Origin: Coleophoma eucalyptorum
Lineage: Eukaryota; Ascomycota; Leotiomycetes; Helotiales; Dermateaceae
Length of the DNA: 64,000 nucleotides
Reading direction: 5' to 3'
Assembly (NCBI GenBank): GCA_026120035.1
Contig: JALRME010000063.1
Location: 1-64,000, forward strand
Part shown: in pieces, positions 50,396 to 61,313 of the stretch
Position numbering within the stretch: the stretch's first letter is position 1
Layout of the letters: each line of letters opens with the position of its first letter
The notes under the pieces: generated by a model
Databases searched by the model: none
The model's input: the letters and a program-made list of their open reading frames with translations, nothing else
Told to the model about the DNA's origin: nothing
Translations under genes and position numbers: made by a program

Positions 50396-51297
50396 TAAGA
50401 AGTGGGGTTTAACTTCTGATTAGTGAATCAAGAGCATTATAAAAATAATTAAATTGTCTAGTAATTTTAGCCTCTTTAGTCTAAGAAGCTAGTTTTAAAT
50501 GGTTTCTGGCTAATAGTTATTTATAGTAAGACTATCAATTCTCATAGTAGTCTTAGCCAGATTCTGGGATTTTAACTTGATCTGCTAAACAATATCTGAA
50601 TAGCAGTAGTAACGTAGGTGGTGGCTAAAGCCAAAGCTAAAAACACGACAACTTAATTTGTAGTAGGGTTTACACTAAAATCGAGGTCATTAAAAAAGCC
50701 GATTTTAACCCCACCCTGAGTTTTGCTTGTTATTCTAGGTCATTATATTTATATAGGATGTTTCTATAGCCCTATATAATCAGCGTACAACTTGTATGGC
50801 GCACAAACTCTTATTGATGTAGCTTTGTGATGTAATACTATACTTCATCTCCCCAGCTCTTTTCTTTATAGGCCTACACCTTAAGAAGCAGGTTTTCTAG
50901 CTTTGGAAACGATTAATTACATATGGTGGTTGCGGTGGCTGTGGCGGTGATAGTGGTTGTGGCTGTGATAGTGGTTATAACTAGATTATCTACGATTTGA
51001 AACCCGAACCCTGCCGTGATGAATACATATATCAAGTGGTCGCCCCGTAAAGACAAGGGTGGACAGAGTTAGTGGTACTGTAAAATGATCATAAGTTCAA
51101 TTCATAGCTAAGCTTCGGTCTAAGCCAAACTCAACCCCCGACCGAGGGGGCCTATCCCGAGGGCTGATTTAAGTGATCGGCGGCTTACAGCCGACTTAGA
51201 TCGGATTTAAACCTGTATCAAATCCGATTTAAATGAAATCTCGTGACAATATATGAACTATTGATTAATTATAAATTATATTGAAGCAAACTGGGCA
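50324..51297. mobile_element. Minisatellite-bearing TIR element, copy 3
   Basis: Starts with the CATATTGTTTCTGGAGGG block in the same orientation as at 25975. It then has the CTCCCCAGCTCTTTTC block (50846) and the inverted 18-bp tract (50932-50988). Last is the inverse of the 25548-25915 arm, down to CAATATATGAACTATTGATT. It therefore shows the inner side and one terminal arm of the element. Confidence 0.6.
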
Positions 51298-51350
51298 CAT
51301 AACTTTGTAAAGCGTCCTCAGTTATGATTACCAGATAGCCTTGTGCAAAG
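51295..51350 (+). pseudogene. Fot1/pogo transposase scrap, inverted copy
   Basis: AACTGGGC-ACATAACTTTGTAAAGCG-type sequence (about 51287-51320) is the inverted equivalent of 25480-25545 and encodes the AHNFVKR part of the transposase before breaking down. Confidence 0.55.
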
Positions 51351-51353
51351 ACC

Positions 51354-51938
51354 TAGGCTGCGCACTGGGTACCCATAGGCTGGTTTTTCAATTTGTAAAC
51401 CACCCACTGGTTTTCTACCCATATGGGCTGGTTTTTTGAAAAATCTGAAAAACCATCCACCGGTTAACCACTGGTTTAACCACTTGTTTTCACCAAATAT
51501 AGGCTCTTAGCAAGTCAATTAAAAATCTAAAGATAAAATCTAAAGTTGATAACTTATTCAAAGTCGAAATTCAAAGTCGGAACCCAAAGTCGAAATTCAA
51601 AGTCGATATCCAAAGTCGAAAAATCAAGAGTTAGATTCTATAGTCGAAATAGAATGTTATATTCTAGAGTCAAAATTAAGCAGGGGAAACCCCCCTCTCT
51701 ATTTAGGGACCTCTCCCCCTCTATAGTGTAAAATTACGTAATGGTTATATGTGCTATTTAAGAAACCAGTGGGTTCTGCCTGAACCATTGGTTTAAGGCT
51801 TTGGAAAACCCCACTAATTTTTCGTCCCAATGGTTAACCAGTGGTCTGGTTACAGGGTTGGAAATATTGAAAAACCACCTACTGGTCTGATCTGTTTTTA
51901 TGGGTGGTCTGGTTTTTCTGGTTTTGGTGCGCAGCCTA
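51354..51938. mobile_element. TIR element with TAGGCTGCGCAC ends, copy M2 (inverse of M1)
   Basis: Both 12-bp ends are intact: TAGGCTGCGCAC at 51354 and GTGCGCAGCCTA ending 51938. It is 585 bp against 845 bp for M1, lacking much of the middle. Flanks are the same patatin and pogo pieces as M1, so the insertion predates the duplication of the block. Confidence 0.75.
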
Positions 51939-52008
51939 CTTCAATTTCTCGATCACTTTCCCGACAGTCTCCACGGTTTCTGACGAGACTGTCTAAGCTA
52001 TCCAAGCA

Positions 52009-52131
52009 ATGTTTATGCAGCCTGGCGCAGAGCCGAATCCTCTCAATAGCACAGGCCTGTGCCTGTTATCCCTCAACGGCGGCGGCGTGCGAGGGCTCTC
52101 TACACTCTACATATTGAAAATAATTAAGTAA
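52009..52131 (+). pseudogene. Patatin-like 5' fragment, copy 2
   Basis: ATG 52009 opens MFMQPGAEPNPLNSTG then LLSLNGGGVRGLSTLYILK and a stop at 52129-52131. Compared with copy 1 the oxyanion-motif Asp is Asn (AAC for GAC), a G-to-A change. No downstream catalytic part is seen. Confidence 0.75.
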
Positions 52132-52514
52132 GACTTAAGCTAGTAAATAATATAAACATCCTAGTCTAGGTTTAGTAAGGATAAGGGAGAAATCCTACAT
52201 ATTAGAATAGTGGAATACCCCTGCTTACTAGAAACCTGCATATTTTCTAGATCCAGTGTAATCCCATAATAATCACAGCCGTAGAGCTAGGATAATTAAT
52301 TTCATCGGTAGTCATATTTGAAGCAGTCAAGGAAAAGTATATCATCTACTATAGGGTATAAGCGCGTGCAGAAAATAAACGTTCTAACTAAGCAGATGAC
52401 TTTCCCGCTATGTCTCAACTTTGCTAGTACGCCCGTGATGAAATTGCTCGGTCTTGCTTTCGTTTGTCTGAGTCTCTTTATAACGGTGCCCAGTGTTAAC
52501 AGAACTGCTTTTTA

Positions 52515-53007
52515 CTAGTCCGAGCCGAGGCTGCGTCGAAATTGAACCTGGTCCCGATTCCTACTGTCAGCTTGACTCTTAATATATGCCACATGCACCT
52601 CTCTAGAGTCCCGATTGATCAGCTTCCAATCCGGATCCATAAAGGTTGATATTTTTCTATCGACTCTGGGCATCCGCTTCCATGTAAAGTTGACGCCTTC
52701 TGCAGCCCAATAATAATCGTCATACCTGACTCTTGTCATCGTCGAGGAGCCTTTCTTTATTTCGAGCTCGGTGTCACGAGAAAATTTGTGAGCTAAAACA
52801 CGAACTATCGCTAAACTGCTCATCGCTTCCCCCCGTCATAGCTGCACGTGTGTGTCTCCCATGATTAGATAAACTTGGACCCTCGATCGCGAAGTCGTCC
52901 ATCTTAGCCTCTAAAAAGGTGGTCTTAAAATCAGAACCAGAATCAGAATCGGCATCAGAATCGGCATCAGAATGGAAACCGGAATCAGTATTAGAGTCAG
53001 GGCCCAT
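52515..53007 (-). pseudogene. Unknown gene, longer copy 2 of the 23742-24018 fragment
   Basis: From a minus-strand ATG at 53007 the first frame is acidic and repetitive (DSNTDSGFHSDADSDADSDS) and ends at a TGA after FSSQIFS. The conserved part continues in another frame with HKFSRDTELEIKKGSSTMTR, RVRYDDYYWAAEGVNFTWKR and REVHVAYIKSQADSR, stopping at 52515. A frameshift at about 52800 therefore separates the halves. In copy 1 only the second half exists. The family is unknown. The Asp/Ser dipeptide repeats derive from a CAGAATC-type short tandem on the plus strand (52930-52985). Confidence 0.45.
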
Positions 53008-53899
53008 ATTTGGATCAGATTTCTGCTCTCTATTTGATACAAGACTTGGGCCCAGGTAGCTATTGAGAGCAAGCGTGAGATCATGGTTTCAGCAACGAGC
53101 TTTGTGGAGGCTTTGATGCTGCTTATACCATCGAGGAAGAAGGTTCACTACAGGTATTGCAAGGATAATATTTAGTTACTAAAGATCTGGGTAAGAATTT
53201 GTGAAAGGAGACAGACCACATTCTGTTATGAGTTGGCTTATATGGAGGGGGCGATATCATAGAGTAACGAGATGGAAGAGGCATATTAACTGGTGGGGTT
53301 GGTCGTTATATGCAAAGTCAAAGATATATAAACCGCAGATGTGGATGATGTGCAACAGGAATTATGTCGTTGTTATATATAAGGCTCTGTAAACCCCCAA
53401 GCCCCCCCACCCCACACTGTGCATTGCTTGGTTTGTCTCCTGCTCTAGGCTTGTTGCAGCAGGGAGCAAAATCCCATGTTTTCCCCGCAGTCACATGTAA
53501 GTAAGTTTTAGCAAATAAGATGCACTCTGTACCGTTCTAACTGGTGGCTTTTTGGGACTATTAAGCAGAGAATTGCCTATGTTGCTGGAGTCGTTGAAAT
53601 CCGATGGCGGCATGATCCTCAGGACAGAAAAGGAAATCTCCTACTCATTTAGCAACCTTCGATCATTATTTTCGAGGAGATCTTAATAGACGATAGGGGC
53701 AGAGACCTAAAGTTTAGTTTGGTAAGTATAACATAAGGAGGTTTATATGTCCGTAACGCCTCCAGGAAGTGATAGCTTCCACAAAGTTATTCTCTGCTGC
53801 TAATCGCTTCCTCTATATCATTCTTAAACGATGATAGTTTTCGTCCAATTATTATTAGGTTAACCAATTATTCTTGTCTATAATCTCGCCCTCTGTGTC
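53008..53899. other. Intergenic, nothing recognised
   Basis: A 63-codon ORF (53201-53392, Trp- and Lys-rich) has no support. A poly-C run sits at 53397-53414. Confidence 0.35.
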
Positions 53900-53959
53900 T
53901 TCTATTATAGTACTAAATGTTTAGATCATTCGGATGCCATATTAGGTAAATATTATGTT

Positions 53960-54465
53960 TTCTTAGTGAAACAGTTACCTAATTTTGCTAGTACTGATCT
54001 CATCCTCCTTGTTATCCCAATCAATGCCTATCTTATCTACGATATCACAAATTCAATTATTATTTGGTCGGTATGTCGATTTTTCTACCTATTACTACAA
54101 AGAAACTAACAGTTTTAAAGGAAAATACTCCTTGTAGTTTGTGTGTGTACTGGAACATCTTCGATCGTAGCTGCAGTTATGAGTTTCATAGAGTCCTTCA
54201 TCTCTCAAGGTGACCCAAGCAACGGAATTTTGTGGGGAAATCGAGAACAAGTAAGCCTTATCTTTTTGTATATAAAATTCTGCTAATTCTCTATGAAAGT
54301 TTGTGTGGATTATCTTCTTGAATGCACCCGCAATTGCTTCTATCTTTAGAACTGAGTTTTGGTCAAATGTCTCTAGGAAAGAGATAAGTCAAAACTCGGT
54401 ATTAAGAGGTTGAATCCTCAGAAAAAACAACCACCGAGTACATCAAAAAGCTCACAAGCAGGGTA
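53960..54465 (+). pseudogene. Pth11-like membrane protein, C-terminal relic
   Basis: Exon-like pieces separated by GT-AG candidates encode LILLVIPINAYLIYD, then (after GTATGT...TTAAAG, about 54070-54120) ILLVVCVCTGTSSIVAAVMS with DPSNGILWGNREQ. After GTAAGC...AAAG comes FVWIIFLNAPAIASIFRTEF, ending in TGA. The order (helix 5, helix 6, helix 7 and a polar tail) matches the end of rhodopsin-domain membrane proteins, but helices 1-4 are not found upstream. Confidence 0.45.
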
Positions 54466-54647
54466 AAATCCAGGTACCAACGGCCACATTGACCAAGCGA
54501 AGCTACAGGTGTCGGCTTAGAATTATCTTCAGCATGATTTCCTAGCCAGAAAAACACTCATACAGAAAAACATAACCACTTTCTACACCTCAATCGTTAT
54601 AGCTTAGGTTATAATCAGTGATTTGTAAGTAATAGGTTCATGTGTAT

Positions 54648-54754
54648 TGAAGAGAGTGTGAGGCAGAGAGCTATAAATACCTCTTTCGCTCGTAATGCTA
54701 CACAGGACATGTGACTAGGTCTCATGATTGACATATAAGTGACATTTTGACACT
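54648..54754 (+). repeat. About 105-bp interspersed repeat, copy 2
   Basis: Same orientation as 2258-2362, sharing GAAGAGAGTGTGAGGCAG and CATGTGACTAGGTCTC with several substitutions. Confidence 0.6.
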
Positions 54755-55739
54755 CATAGACTATAAAAGAATGGCGAAGTATGCCGTACTGTAGTAAAAA
54801 CTTGGTAGCACCAGAGAAAAACTCAACCTCGGCAATACTCCCACTTTGGTTTCCCTCTCGCCAGCGGCCTCAAGCCCCCTCCAATTCGGTCGCTTCCGGC
54901 TACTGCTCCATTGCCCTTAAAACTTAGTAAAACAGCCTCGCGCAAAGGGAAGTATTTTCGGGCGCCTTTCCTGACACTAGCGTATGTGGTCCATAGGAAT
55001 TGGTGAGTTACTCCGTTAACTTAACATCTAATCAGTAAATCAGCACACTTGGGGTTCACTACCGAAGCGCATTCCGTCATCGTAAGAAAATGTTGCAGTA
55101 CTGACAATTGAGAATGATCTTTCTAGACTAGTTATCATTGCCGTGTTTGAGGAACTGAAGCGTACGGGACTAGTGGATTGAGACAATTCAAATTCTTTAC
55201 ACAGTTGAATGCTTTGATTATGGCAGGTGGAACTTTCAAGTTCGGTTCGGTGTTGTAGCTGACCATCTGCATTAGGTTACTCTGGAAGCTAAGATTTAAG
55301 AGAGGGTAAGTTTCAATAACTGCGGGACATGCTGAATGCTCAACATAGCGTATGCTAATCGGATTGAAAACGGTATGTTATCTTCTCGCCATGTCCAATT
55401 GCGGCAGCATTTCTGACCAAGTATAAGAAGTGTGGTATTAAGTGGAGAATGATATTTCTAGAAATTTATTTGGCTTTGTTACCCTAGAATCTTCTGCTTG
55501 TCCTCCTATATAACCTCCTTTGCAAGTTTCTATTCGGAGACGAATCTGCGAACTTCTTACAGATTGATGGGCTCTCAGTCAATGTCGCTGTGGGGTGTGA
55601 TGGTGAGTACTATTTAAGAGAACTCATACTCTGGCAGACATTGACACATCTCCTATCTTGAATTGCAGCCTAGACTTCACTATATGTATTCCATTTTCTC
55701 TCCAGTTGTAAGTAAAGCACCAAATCTAGTGATGTTAAT
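54755..55739. other. No supported gene
   Basis: Short hydrophobic open stretches (near 55460-55600) could be decayed exons of the membrane protein that follows. None can be joined with confidence. Confidence 0.3.
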
Positions 55740-56262
55740 TTAGCGCTTACAGCTTAAGTAGCTCAACTGCACCACTCCAGTGTAGCACATGGACATCATG
55801 GGTCACGTATGGAAGCAAGTTTGGTCTAAACGTGTTCTGTGATATTCTTGGTATGAGGGGCACAAAGTCATCTGCAGATATACAGACATCTAATAGGATG
55901 CAGCCTTTGGTCTTCCATTTTCATTCCTAGGAAAAATGAAGATTAGTAAAAGGAGTCGTTATGGATTAATCGGGACTTTTACTCTAGGAATTTTTACCAT
56001 ACTAGTTGGAATAACGCGACTTATCGTGGGAATATACGTAACAAGCTTTCCTTACACAGGTATTTTCCTTCGACCCGTTTCTGCTTGACTGACATAAATT
56101 CTTAACTAGAAGGAATATCAATCTTCTGCTCGGCAGAAATGTGTTCTGCATTTATTGTTATCACGTTGCCTATCCTGCGACACTTGTTAAGAGATTCCAA
56201 GGTCGAAACTTCAATAACTAGCGAGATGAATGCACCCAAATCCATTGAGATCTCTATAGATT
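55740..56262 (+). pseudogene. Pth11/rhodopsin-domain-like membrane protein, 3' part
   Basis: TYGSKFGLNVFCDIL joins, through an intron starting GTATGAGG (about 55851) and ending GATGCAG (about 55906), to AFGLPFSFLGKMKISKRSR, GLIGTFTLGIFTILVGITRL and IVGIYVTSFPYT. After a second intron (GTATTT...) come SIFCSAEMCSAFIVITLPIL, a short polar tail, and the stop at 56260-56262. This is the helix 5 to helix 7 layout of the Pth11-type family. The first four helices are not identifiable upstream, so it is either a truncated relic or a gene with exons I cannot see. Confidence 0.45.
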
Positions 56263-56329
56263 AGGAATTTTGGTACTAAGTAGCTTTCTTAATTCCATAC
56301 TTCTTCAAAGTTGTCTCGTCTGCAGCCCA

Positions 56330-56900
56330 CTCACCATTTTGATAAACGAATATGCAAACAATATTCGTGAGGCGACAGACGATAACCCAAAGATCCGTTG
56401 GCAGAATATGTTTACTTGGGAATTAACTCGTCATTCGATTACTGAAGAGCTAGTAGCTTACCCCGCCTTTGCAAAGTATCTCGGTGCCAAAGGTCAGGAA
56501 ATATGTACCAACCTGTGACCTCGATATTTTTCTCTGTGAAAATTCATGATCGCAGGTCAAGGAAGCATTATACAAGTTCCAGAAATTGACGCCATCCAGC
56601 CCTGACTTTATACCGACCCTTGAGGCACTTATGAAGGATCTGGCTCAGCATATTAAAGAGGGGGAGAATAGCGATCTTCCAGCACTCGAAACTGCCATCT
56701 CAACCACGGAGAGCAAGAGGTTAGCTAAATCCTTTGGACTTACAAAAGCCTTCGTTCCGAGTCGCAGTCATCCTAGTGTTCCAAACAAGCCACCATTTGA
56801 GACCGTCGTAGGAATTTTAACAGAACCAATTGATCACTTTGGGAATATATTCAGGAAATTTCCGAGTGAGACCATAAGTCCCAACTCGAATGCCAAATAA
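56330..56900 (+). pseudogene. Hemerythrin (HHE)-domain protein, damaged
   Basis: INEYANNIREATDDNPKIRW, then FTWELTRHSITEELVAYPAF, and after a break VKEALYKFQKLTP, LMKDLAQHIKEGENSDLPAL and SHPSVPNKPPFETVVGIL match fungal HHE-domain proteins of about 200 aa. HHE domains are four-helix bundles binding a di-iron centre through conserved His/Glu. The ligands in RHSxxEE and HIKExE are kept. The first His (usually in a D-H-x-x-L helix) and the D-R-x-E-H segment before VKE are missing. Between 56518 and about 56556 a TGA and non-coding sequence replace the latter; it may be a damaged intron junction. Probably not functional. Confidence 0.7.
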
Positions 56901-58151
56901 ATGTACTCTTTTTGAGGTCCAACAAAGACAACTGGATGGGAGGCTCCTGGGTGCGTCAACGTTAGGAGAATTGACAGAATTGTAATTTTGCGAGTTCATA
57001 GATGCTTGTACTCACTCTTCATATATCCAGCCGGTTTCTGATATGCATCGAAAATATATGTCGTCATTTACTTCTGATTGGGTCGCCATTGGAGGTCCTT
57101 TTGGCTTCAGTGAGCTTAGTATGGGTAGCCGTGGTCTTAGTGAGCCTCGGGTAGAGGAATGTGGAGCACAAAGCTTTTTGCAGATTCGTAATTTGTTGAG
57201 CGAGAACTGACAGCCAAGTGATAAATAGAGGTGGGGATTACGACAGCTTCGCCGCTTTGTGTTGAATTTAGGTGTTTGAGGCATGATAAGGACTAGCTGT
57301 GAAAGGCGCATGTAAGCTTGGTAAATGAGTCATTATGGCCACTTGTGCCAGTCAAGCGTGCATTAGCAACAGCAATAACTTATTGCGTTCTTTGTATTCT
57401 TTGCCCTATTGTCTCATCGAGGTCGTTATTGTACTGCGATTTGTCGGATAATCTTATATGCACCTTGACGTCTTCAGGAACCTCAACCGTTAACCGACCG
57501 AGCTAGCCATAATCTGTAGAATGGCATTGGCTCCGAGGTGGTCTTAGGTGGGGCTTACACGTCATATATAGTTCCGACCTCAAAACTACAATATCCTGTT
57601 GTGTGCTTGACGGACGTTGCTCCGGTCCTGTCGATCGTATTTAAAACTCTCCCATTTCTAATTATTGCCTAGTTCTTAATTCCTCCTCCGACACAACGTA
57701 GCACCAGACCACCCATCACTATACGCACGGCATACAACGCGACAACTACCAAAGCTATTAAACATGGCCTATCACTACTATTGAGCAAAACTCCGTGGTA
57801 TTGCCAATTATCATTACCTAGACCTCTTCTCTCTATCACTACCTTTCCTTGGATCGGAAAACCTACCTTTGTTCACAGACAAAAAATATATGCCGAGTAT
57901 GTCAGAGCTACGCTCGTTCTTCTATAGATACTTATAATGATTACTAGTACACGCGAAGTATTTGGGCTCTGGACGAAGAATTACATCTCATCTTGCTAAC
58001 GAGTAATGATTGGCTACTAAAATCTTGTGCACGACCGGACACATTTACATTACATATCCTTGCCGCTCACCTGGCTTCTTTTGCCAGCAAACAAGAACCG
58101 AAACTTGCTAGCCAACTTCCGGACACGAGCGATAATTATACCTCTTCCATA
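56901..58151. other. Intergenic with a repeat scrap at 56953-57000
   Basis: GCGTCAACGTTAGGAGAATTG (start of 56953-57000) resembles the sequence just after the stop of the chromo-like gene at 33194-33240. The rest lacks recognised genes. The stretch before 58152 stays open in the bZIP frame back to at least 57993, so a 5' extension or exon of the bZIP gene is possible. Confidence 0.35.
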
Positions 58152-58853
58152 ATGGATATATTCCAGGAAAGAGATTTTCAGGATACTATCGACCCAGCTT
58201 TCATATTTAACCCAACTTTTGGTAGCAACCAGGAGATGAATGCTAAGGATGTCGAGAACTGGCAGCACGTAATCAACGATAGCTTGTCCTGTTTCCTATA
58301 TCCTAGAGAGCTTCAACCAAGTGGCTTCACGCCTGATTTGACTAATTGTGGCTTAAGTGCACTGGACCAGCACTGTCAACAATTAGTAGACAAAAGCTTG
58401 TACTTCTCACGACTCCCTAGTGCAGCTGAACGTGCTAGTGAGAATGACATCAAATCCCAAGAAGATCCTGACCCTGCCGGCAATGAGTTGGAGAAAATGT
58501 GGAAGCAGCCAAGCCCATCCCCAACCAAAAAAGACGCGAATGCCAACATCGAAGCTTGGAACCCACTAGCGGCGAAGAAGCGACGAAGCCGAAAGCCTAA
58601 GAAACAGCTTTCAGAAAATGAAGCTAGAGCCAGGCATGAAAGATTCCTTGAGCGAAACAAAGCTGCAGCTAGTAAATGTAGAGCTAAAAAAAAGGAATCT
58701 ACTAGAATTTTGGAGGATCGTCTTCGAGGATACCAGGTTGAGAGGAAACAAATGGAGTATGATATTACAGAACTGATAGGAGAAATTAACAAATACAAAG
58801 GGCTATTGATAGGTCATGCTAGCTGCCAAACCAAGCTATCAGCATCTGGCTAG
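58152..58853 (+). CDS. bZIP transcription factor
   Basis: ATG 58152 gives a 233-aa protein; an alternative longer frame would begin upstream without an ATG. Residues about 1-150 are acidic and polar, a likely activation region. Then a Lys/Arg-rich stretch (AAKKRRSRKPKK) precedes the bZIP domain: basic region HERFLERNKAAASKCRAKKK, with the invariant N-x7-R spacing (NKAAASKCR), followed by a leucine-zipper helix (RILEDRLRGYQVERKQMEYD, ITELIGEINKYKGLL). The basic region is closest to the fungal CREB/ATF (Atf1-type) class, but no Atf-specific regulatory domains are seen and the protein is short. Expected to dimerise and bind CRE-like DNA in the nucleus. No stops or introns; looks intact. Confidence 0.8.
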   Translation: MDIFQERDFQDTIDPAFIFNPTFGSNQEMNAKDVENWQHVINDSLSCFLYPRELQPSGFTPDLTNCGLSALDQHCQQLVDKSLYFSRLPSAAERASENDIKSQEDPDPAGNELEKMWKQPSPSPTKKDANANIEAWNPLAAKKRRSRKPKKQLSENEARARHERFLERNKAAASKCRAKKKESTRILEDRLRGYQVERKQMEYDITELIGEINKYKGLLIGHASCQTKLSASG

Positions 58854-60473
58854 TAGGCACGGCAAATACCATCGCGGGTCAAGGCAAACAACAATGCTAG
58901 CTAGGCTACTAGGACGAAATCATCACCTACCAATACATCCCAGCCACTCTCAAAGGACGGTCTAAGCTCAAGAAGCAATTCACATGCTAGGAGTCGAAGC
59001 GATGATGTAGATATCACACCTTCGTCTCAGAAGTCGGCTGACGGTGCATCTTGTGTCGCTATACTGTACGAGCAACAAGCAGACAATTACGCCCATAGAT
59101 ATGATACAACATTATTACCCAGTCACCGAAAATCTCAGCCGAATTTCTGAGGATAGGATACGCTGTGGGTTTTGAAGACTAAGACTACTCCTTTGATCTG
59201 CTGGCGTAAGTAACAAGGTGTTACATAGGGGGACAATTATCATGAATGTAAGCCTGTCATTTAGTTATTGTTGCCCAAATAGCACAACATGGCGAAAGTG
59301 AATATAGGAATTCAGCTTCATCAAAGTCATACACGTCATTTCATTCTCTAAAATAGCATACTTTGTAACCAGTTGTATAGTGTTATTGAAAATACAGATC
59401 ATATCTTTAGGAGACATTTGGCAAGCTAGGACAATCTTTTTGAAAAGTGGAGGATCTGCTATGTCCTTCAACTTATACACGATTTTGTCAATCTATAGGA
59501 AGACAGGAGAACTATAGCGAAAAGCATGAACACTTGGATGATTGTGTACCTCCGGATTATTTGCTGGTACTGTGGACATACCTGAAGATGACCTTGGCTA
59601 CTAGATTGGCAAACATTTCGGATGGTTCTGTGACATCCCTCTTCTTCCCCTCGACAGTCTATCTTTTACTCCCCACCTCAACTGCATATTATTTAGTGGA
59701 TCAGTAGATTAATTGCTGGTTGATCTAAATACCTCGTATTTCAACTGTTATAGACAGTTCAAAATGGTAAGGTAAAATGTAGATGAATCTTCTAAGTGAG
59801 TGTGATGGAGGTCTTATAAATACTCCTATTGAGTATTGATTCGACCTCCGTTGTAATACTATCATGATCTTTGCATCCGAGTACACACAGGCACATGCAT
59901 GTGGTGTAAAGATATCCCAAATGTATGCATATGTAGGTGGTATAGCGATATACCACCACATGCATGTGGTATGACGGTGTTACCTCACGTGCAGTTGTGT
60001 AATGATGTTCCAAACGCGTGCAGGTGATATAAAGATGTTCCAACATTAATCTTTACACAGTTTCATATGGTATTAACAGGGTCAGGTGCACCGACATAAA
60101 AGCTACGATAACTAACCATACATCTATTAACTGGTTTACTTATTGCTAAGTGGCTTGCTCATTAGACGTCTAGGTAAGTAGTTATCGATAACAATATTTG
60201 ATTGGACGACTTGTAAGTGAGTTTTTGCTAAGCCGTATTCTATACTTTGACATATAAATTTAGCAATACATTGGAAGAAGGACAATTTAGTTAGTAGATT
60301 CGTAGGTGTACGAGTATAGGTGGGTATTCTGCCGATCGATAGGCAAAATTGAGAGGATTCAGTCTTAATAAGGTTACTCGTAGTTACACCGCCATTTCGA
60401 TCTTATATTGTACTGTACCATTCGCTTTCTACGTAAAATAACTCCTGCGATACTATCTCAGCCTCCGTACAAA
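58854..60473. other. Intergenic, one degenerate tandem repeat
   Basis: No coding sequence is supported. A 33-kDa-scale gene would fit, but only short ORFs without motifs occur. The tandem repeat at 59885-60045 is listed separately. Confidence 0.35.
59885..60045. repeat. Degenerate tandem repeat, about 29-34 bp units
   Basis: Four to five units of the form CATGCATGTGGTRTRAMGRT...TACC/TTCC, alternating with GCATGTGGT palindromes. Divergence between units is high. Confidence 0.6.
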
Positions 60474-61313
60474 ATGAATGACAGCTCCCAGTCCCACTTC
60501 GTCGAAGGTGCTAAGAACGATTTGATGATTCTTTCTACGAGCACGGAAGCACTAGTAGCAGCTATTGTCGCAGCTCACGACCAGAAATCACATATTAGCC
60601 GAATTGAAGCTACCGCTTGCGGTGTTGCATTTCTAGCAGGCGACAAGACGGTCCTTGGTCTAATGATCGAAGCTATGTCCGACCTACAGGAGCTAGACTT
60701 CAGTGGAGATCTCGTTACACCAGCCGCGTTCGAAATAAGAGGTACAAGGCTTGTTCCCTTAACAACCGACCATCGTCAAATAGCACTGAAACGATCAATT
60801 TTTGAAGGACTCTTTGGCCGCGTTCTGTCCTCTGCTCATAAGCTTAAGTCTCTAAGGATCGATCTTAATTGCCATGAACTGTCGAGCCCGAGTGTAGAAG
60901 TTAGCGATATCAACAATATCTTGGGCGAAAATACGTGGCAACATCTGCACACACTAGATCTACGAGGTCTTTGGACCTCTGAGTTGCAGCTGTTGAATTT
61001 GATAGCTCGGCATCGTCAAACTCTTCACCAACTTTCGATGGCCGATATCGTCTTAAAGTCAGGCAGCTGGAACTCGTTCTTTCGACAATTGGGAATGCTT
61101 TTTCTCGGTACCCATCTTAGCCTTGGCAGAATCCAACTGTCTGGGTCCTTATATGCAAGATCTGAAACAGGTGAAGGTTTATGTTGGAATTTAGAGCATT
61201 GTACAAGACGGGGGCAAGGGTCAGGATCTGTATGGCTACACAGTCTCTTCATTGATTCAGAACCTGTTTCCGAGCTTGAGAGCCAACTTGGAATACTTCG
61301 TATTAGTACTTGA
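60474..61313 (+). CDS. F-box/LRR-like protein, N-terminus absent or diverged
   Basis: Uninterrupted frame of 279 aa from ATG 60474; the open frame extends further upstream without a better start. The middle and C-terminal parts show the alternating leucine-rich pattern of fungal F-box-associated repeats: AHKLKSLRIDLNCHEL, WQHLHTLDLRGLWTSELQLL, then LIARHRQTLHQLSMADIVLK and GSWNSFFRQLG. The RHRxTLxxLSxxDIxLxxGSW block is typical of a large group of hypothetical fungal F-box proteins. No F-box motif is found at the N-terminus, so the substrate-adaptor role is inferred. No stops; plausible gene. Confidence 0.55.
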   Translation: MNDSSQSHFVEGAKNDLMILSTSTEALVAAIVAAHDQKSHISRIEATACGVAFLAGDKTVLGLMIEAMSDLQELDFSGDLVTPAAFEIRGTRLVPLTTDHRQIALKRSIFEGLFGRVLSSAHKLKSLRIDLNCHELSSPSVEVSDINNILGENTWQHLHTLDLRGLWTSELQLLNLIARHRQTLHQLSMADIVLKSGSWNSFFRQLGMLFLGTHLSLGRIQLSGSLYARSETGEGLCWNLEHCTRRGQGSGSVWLHSLFIDSEPVSELESQLGILRIST

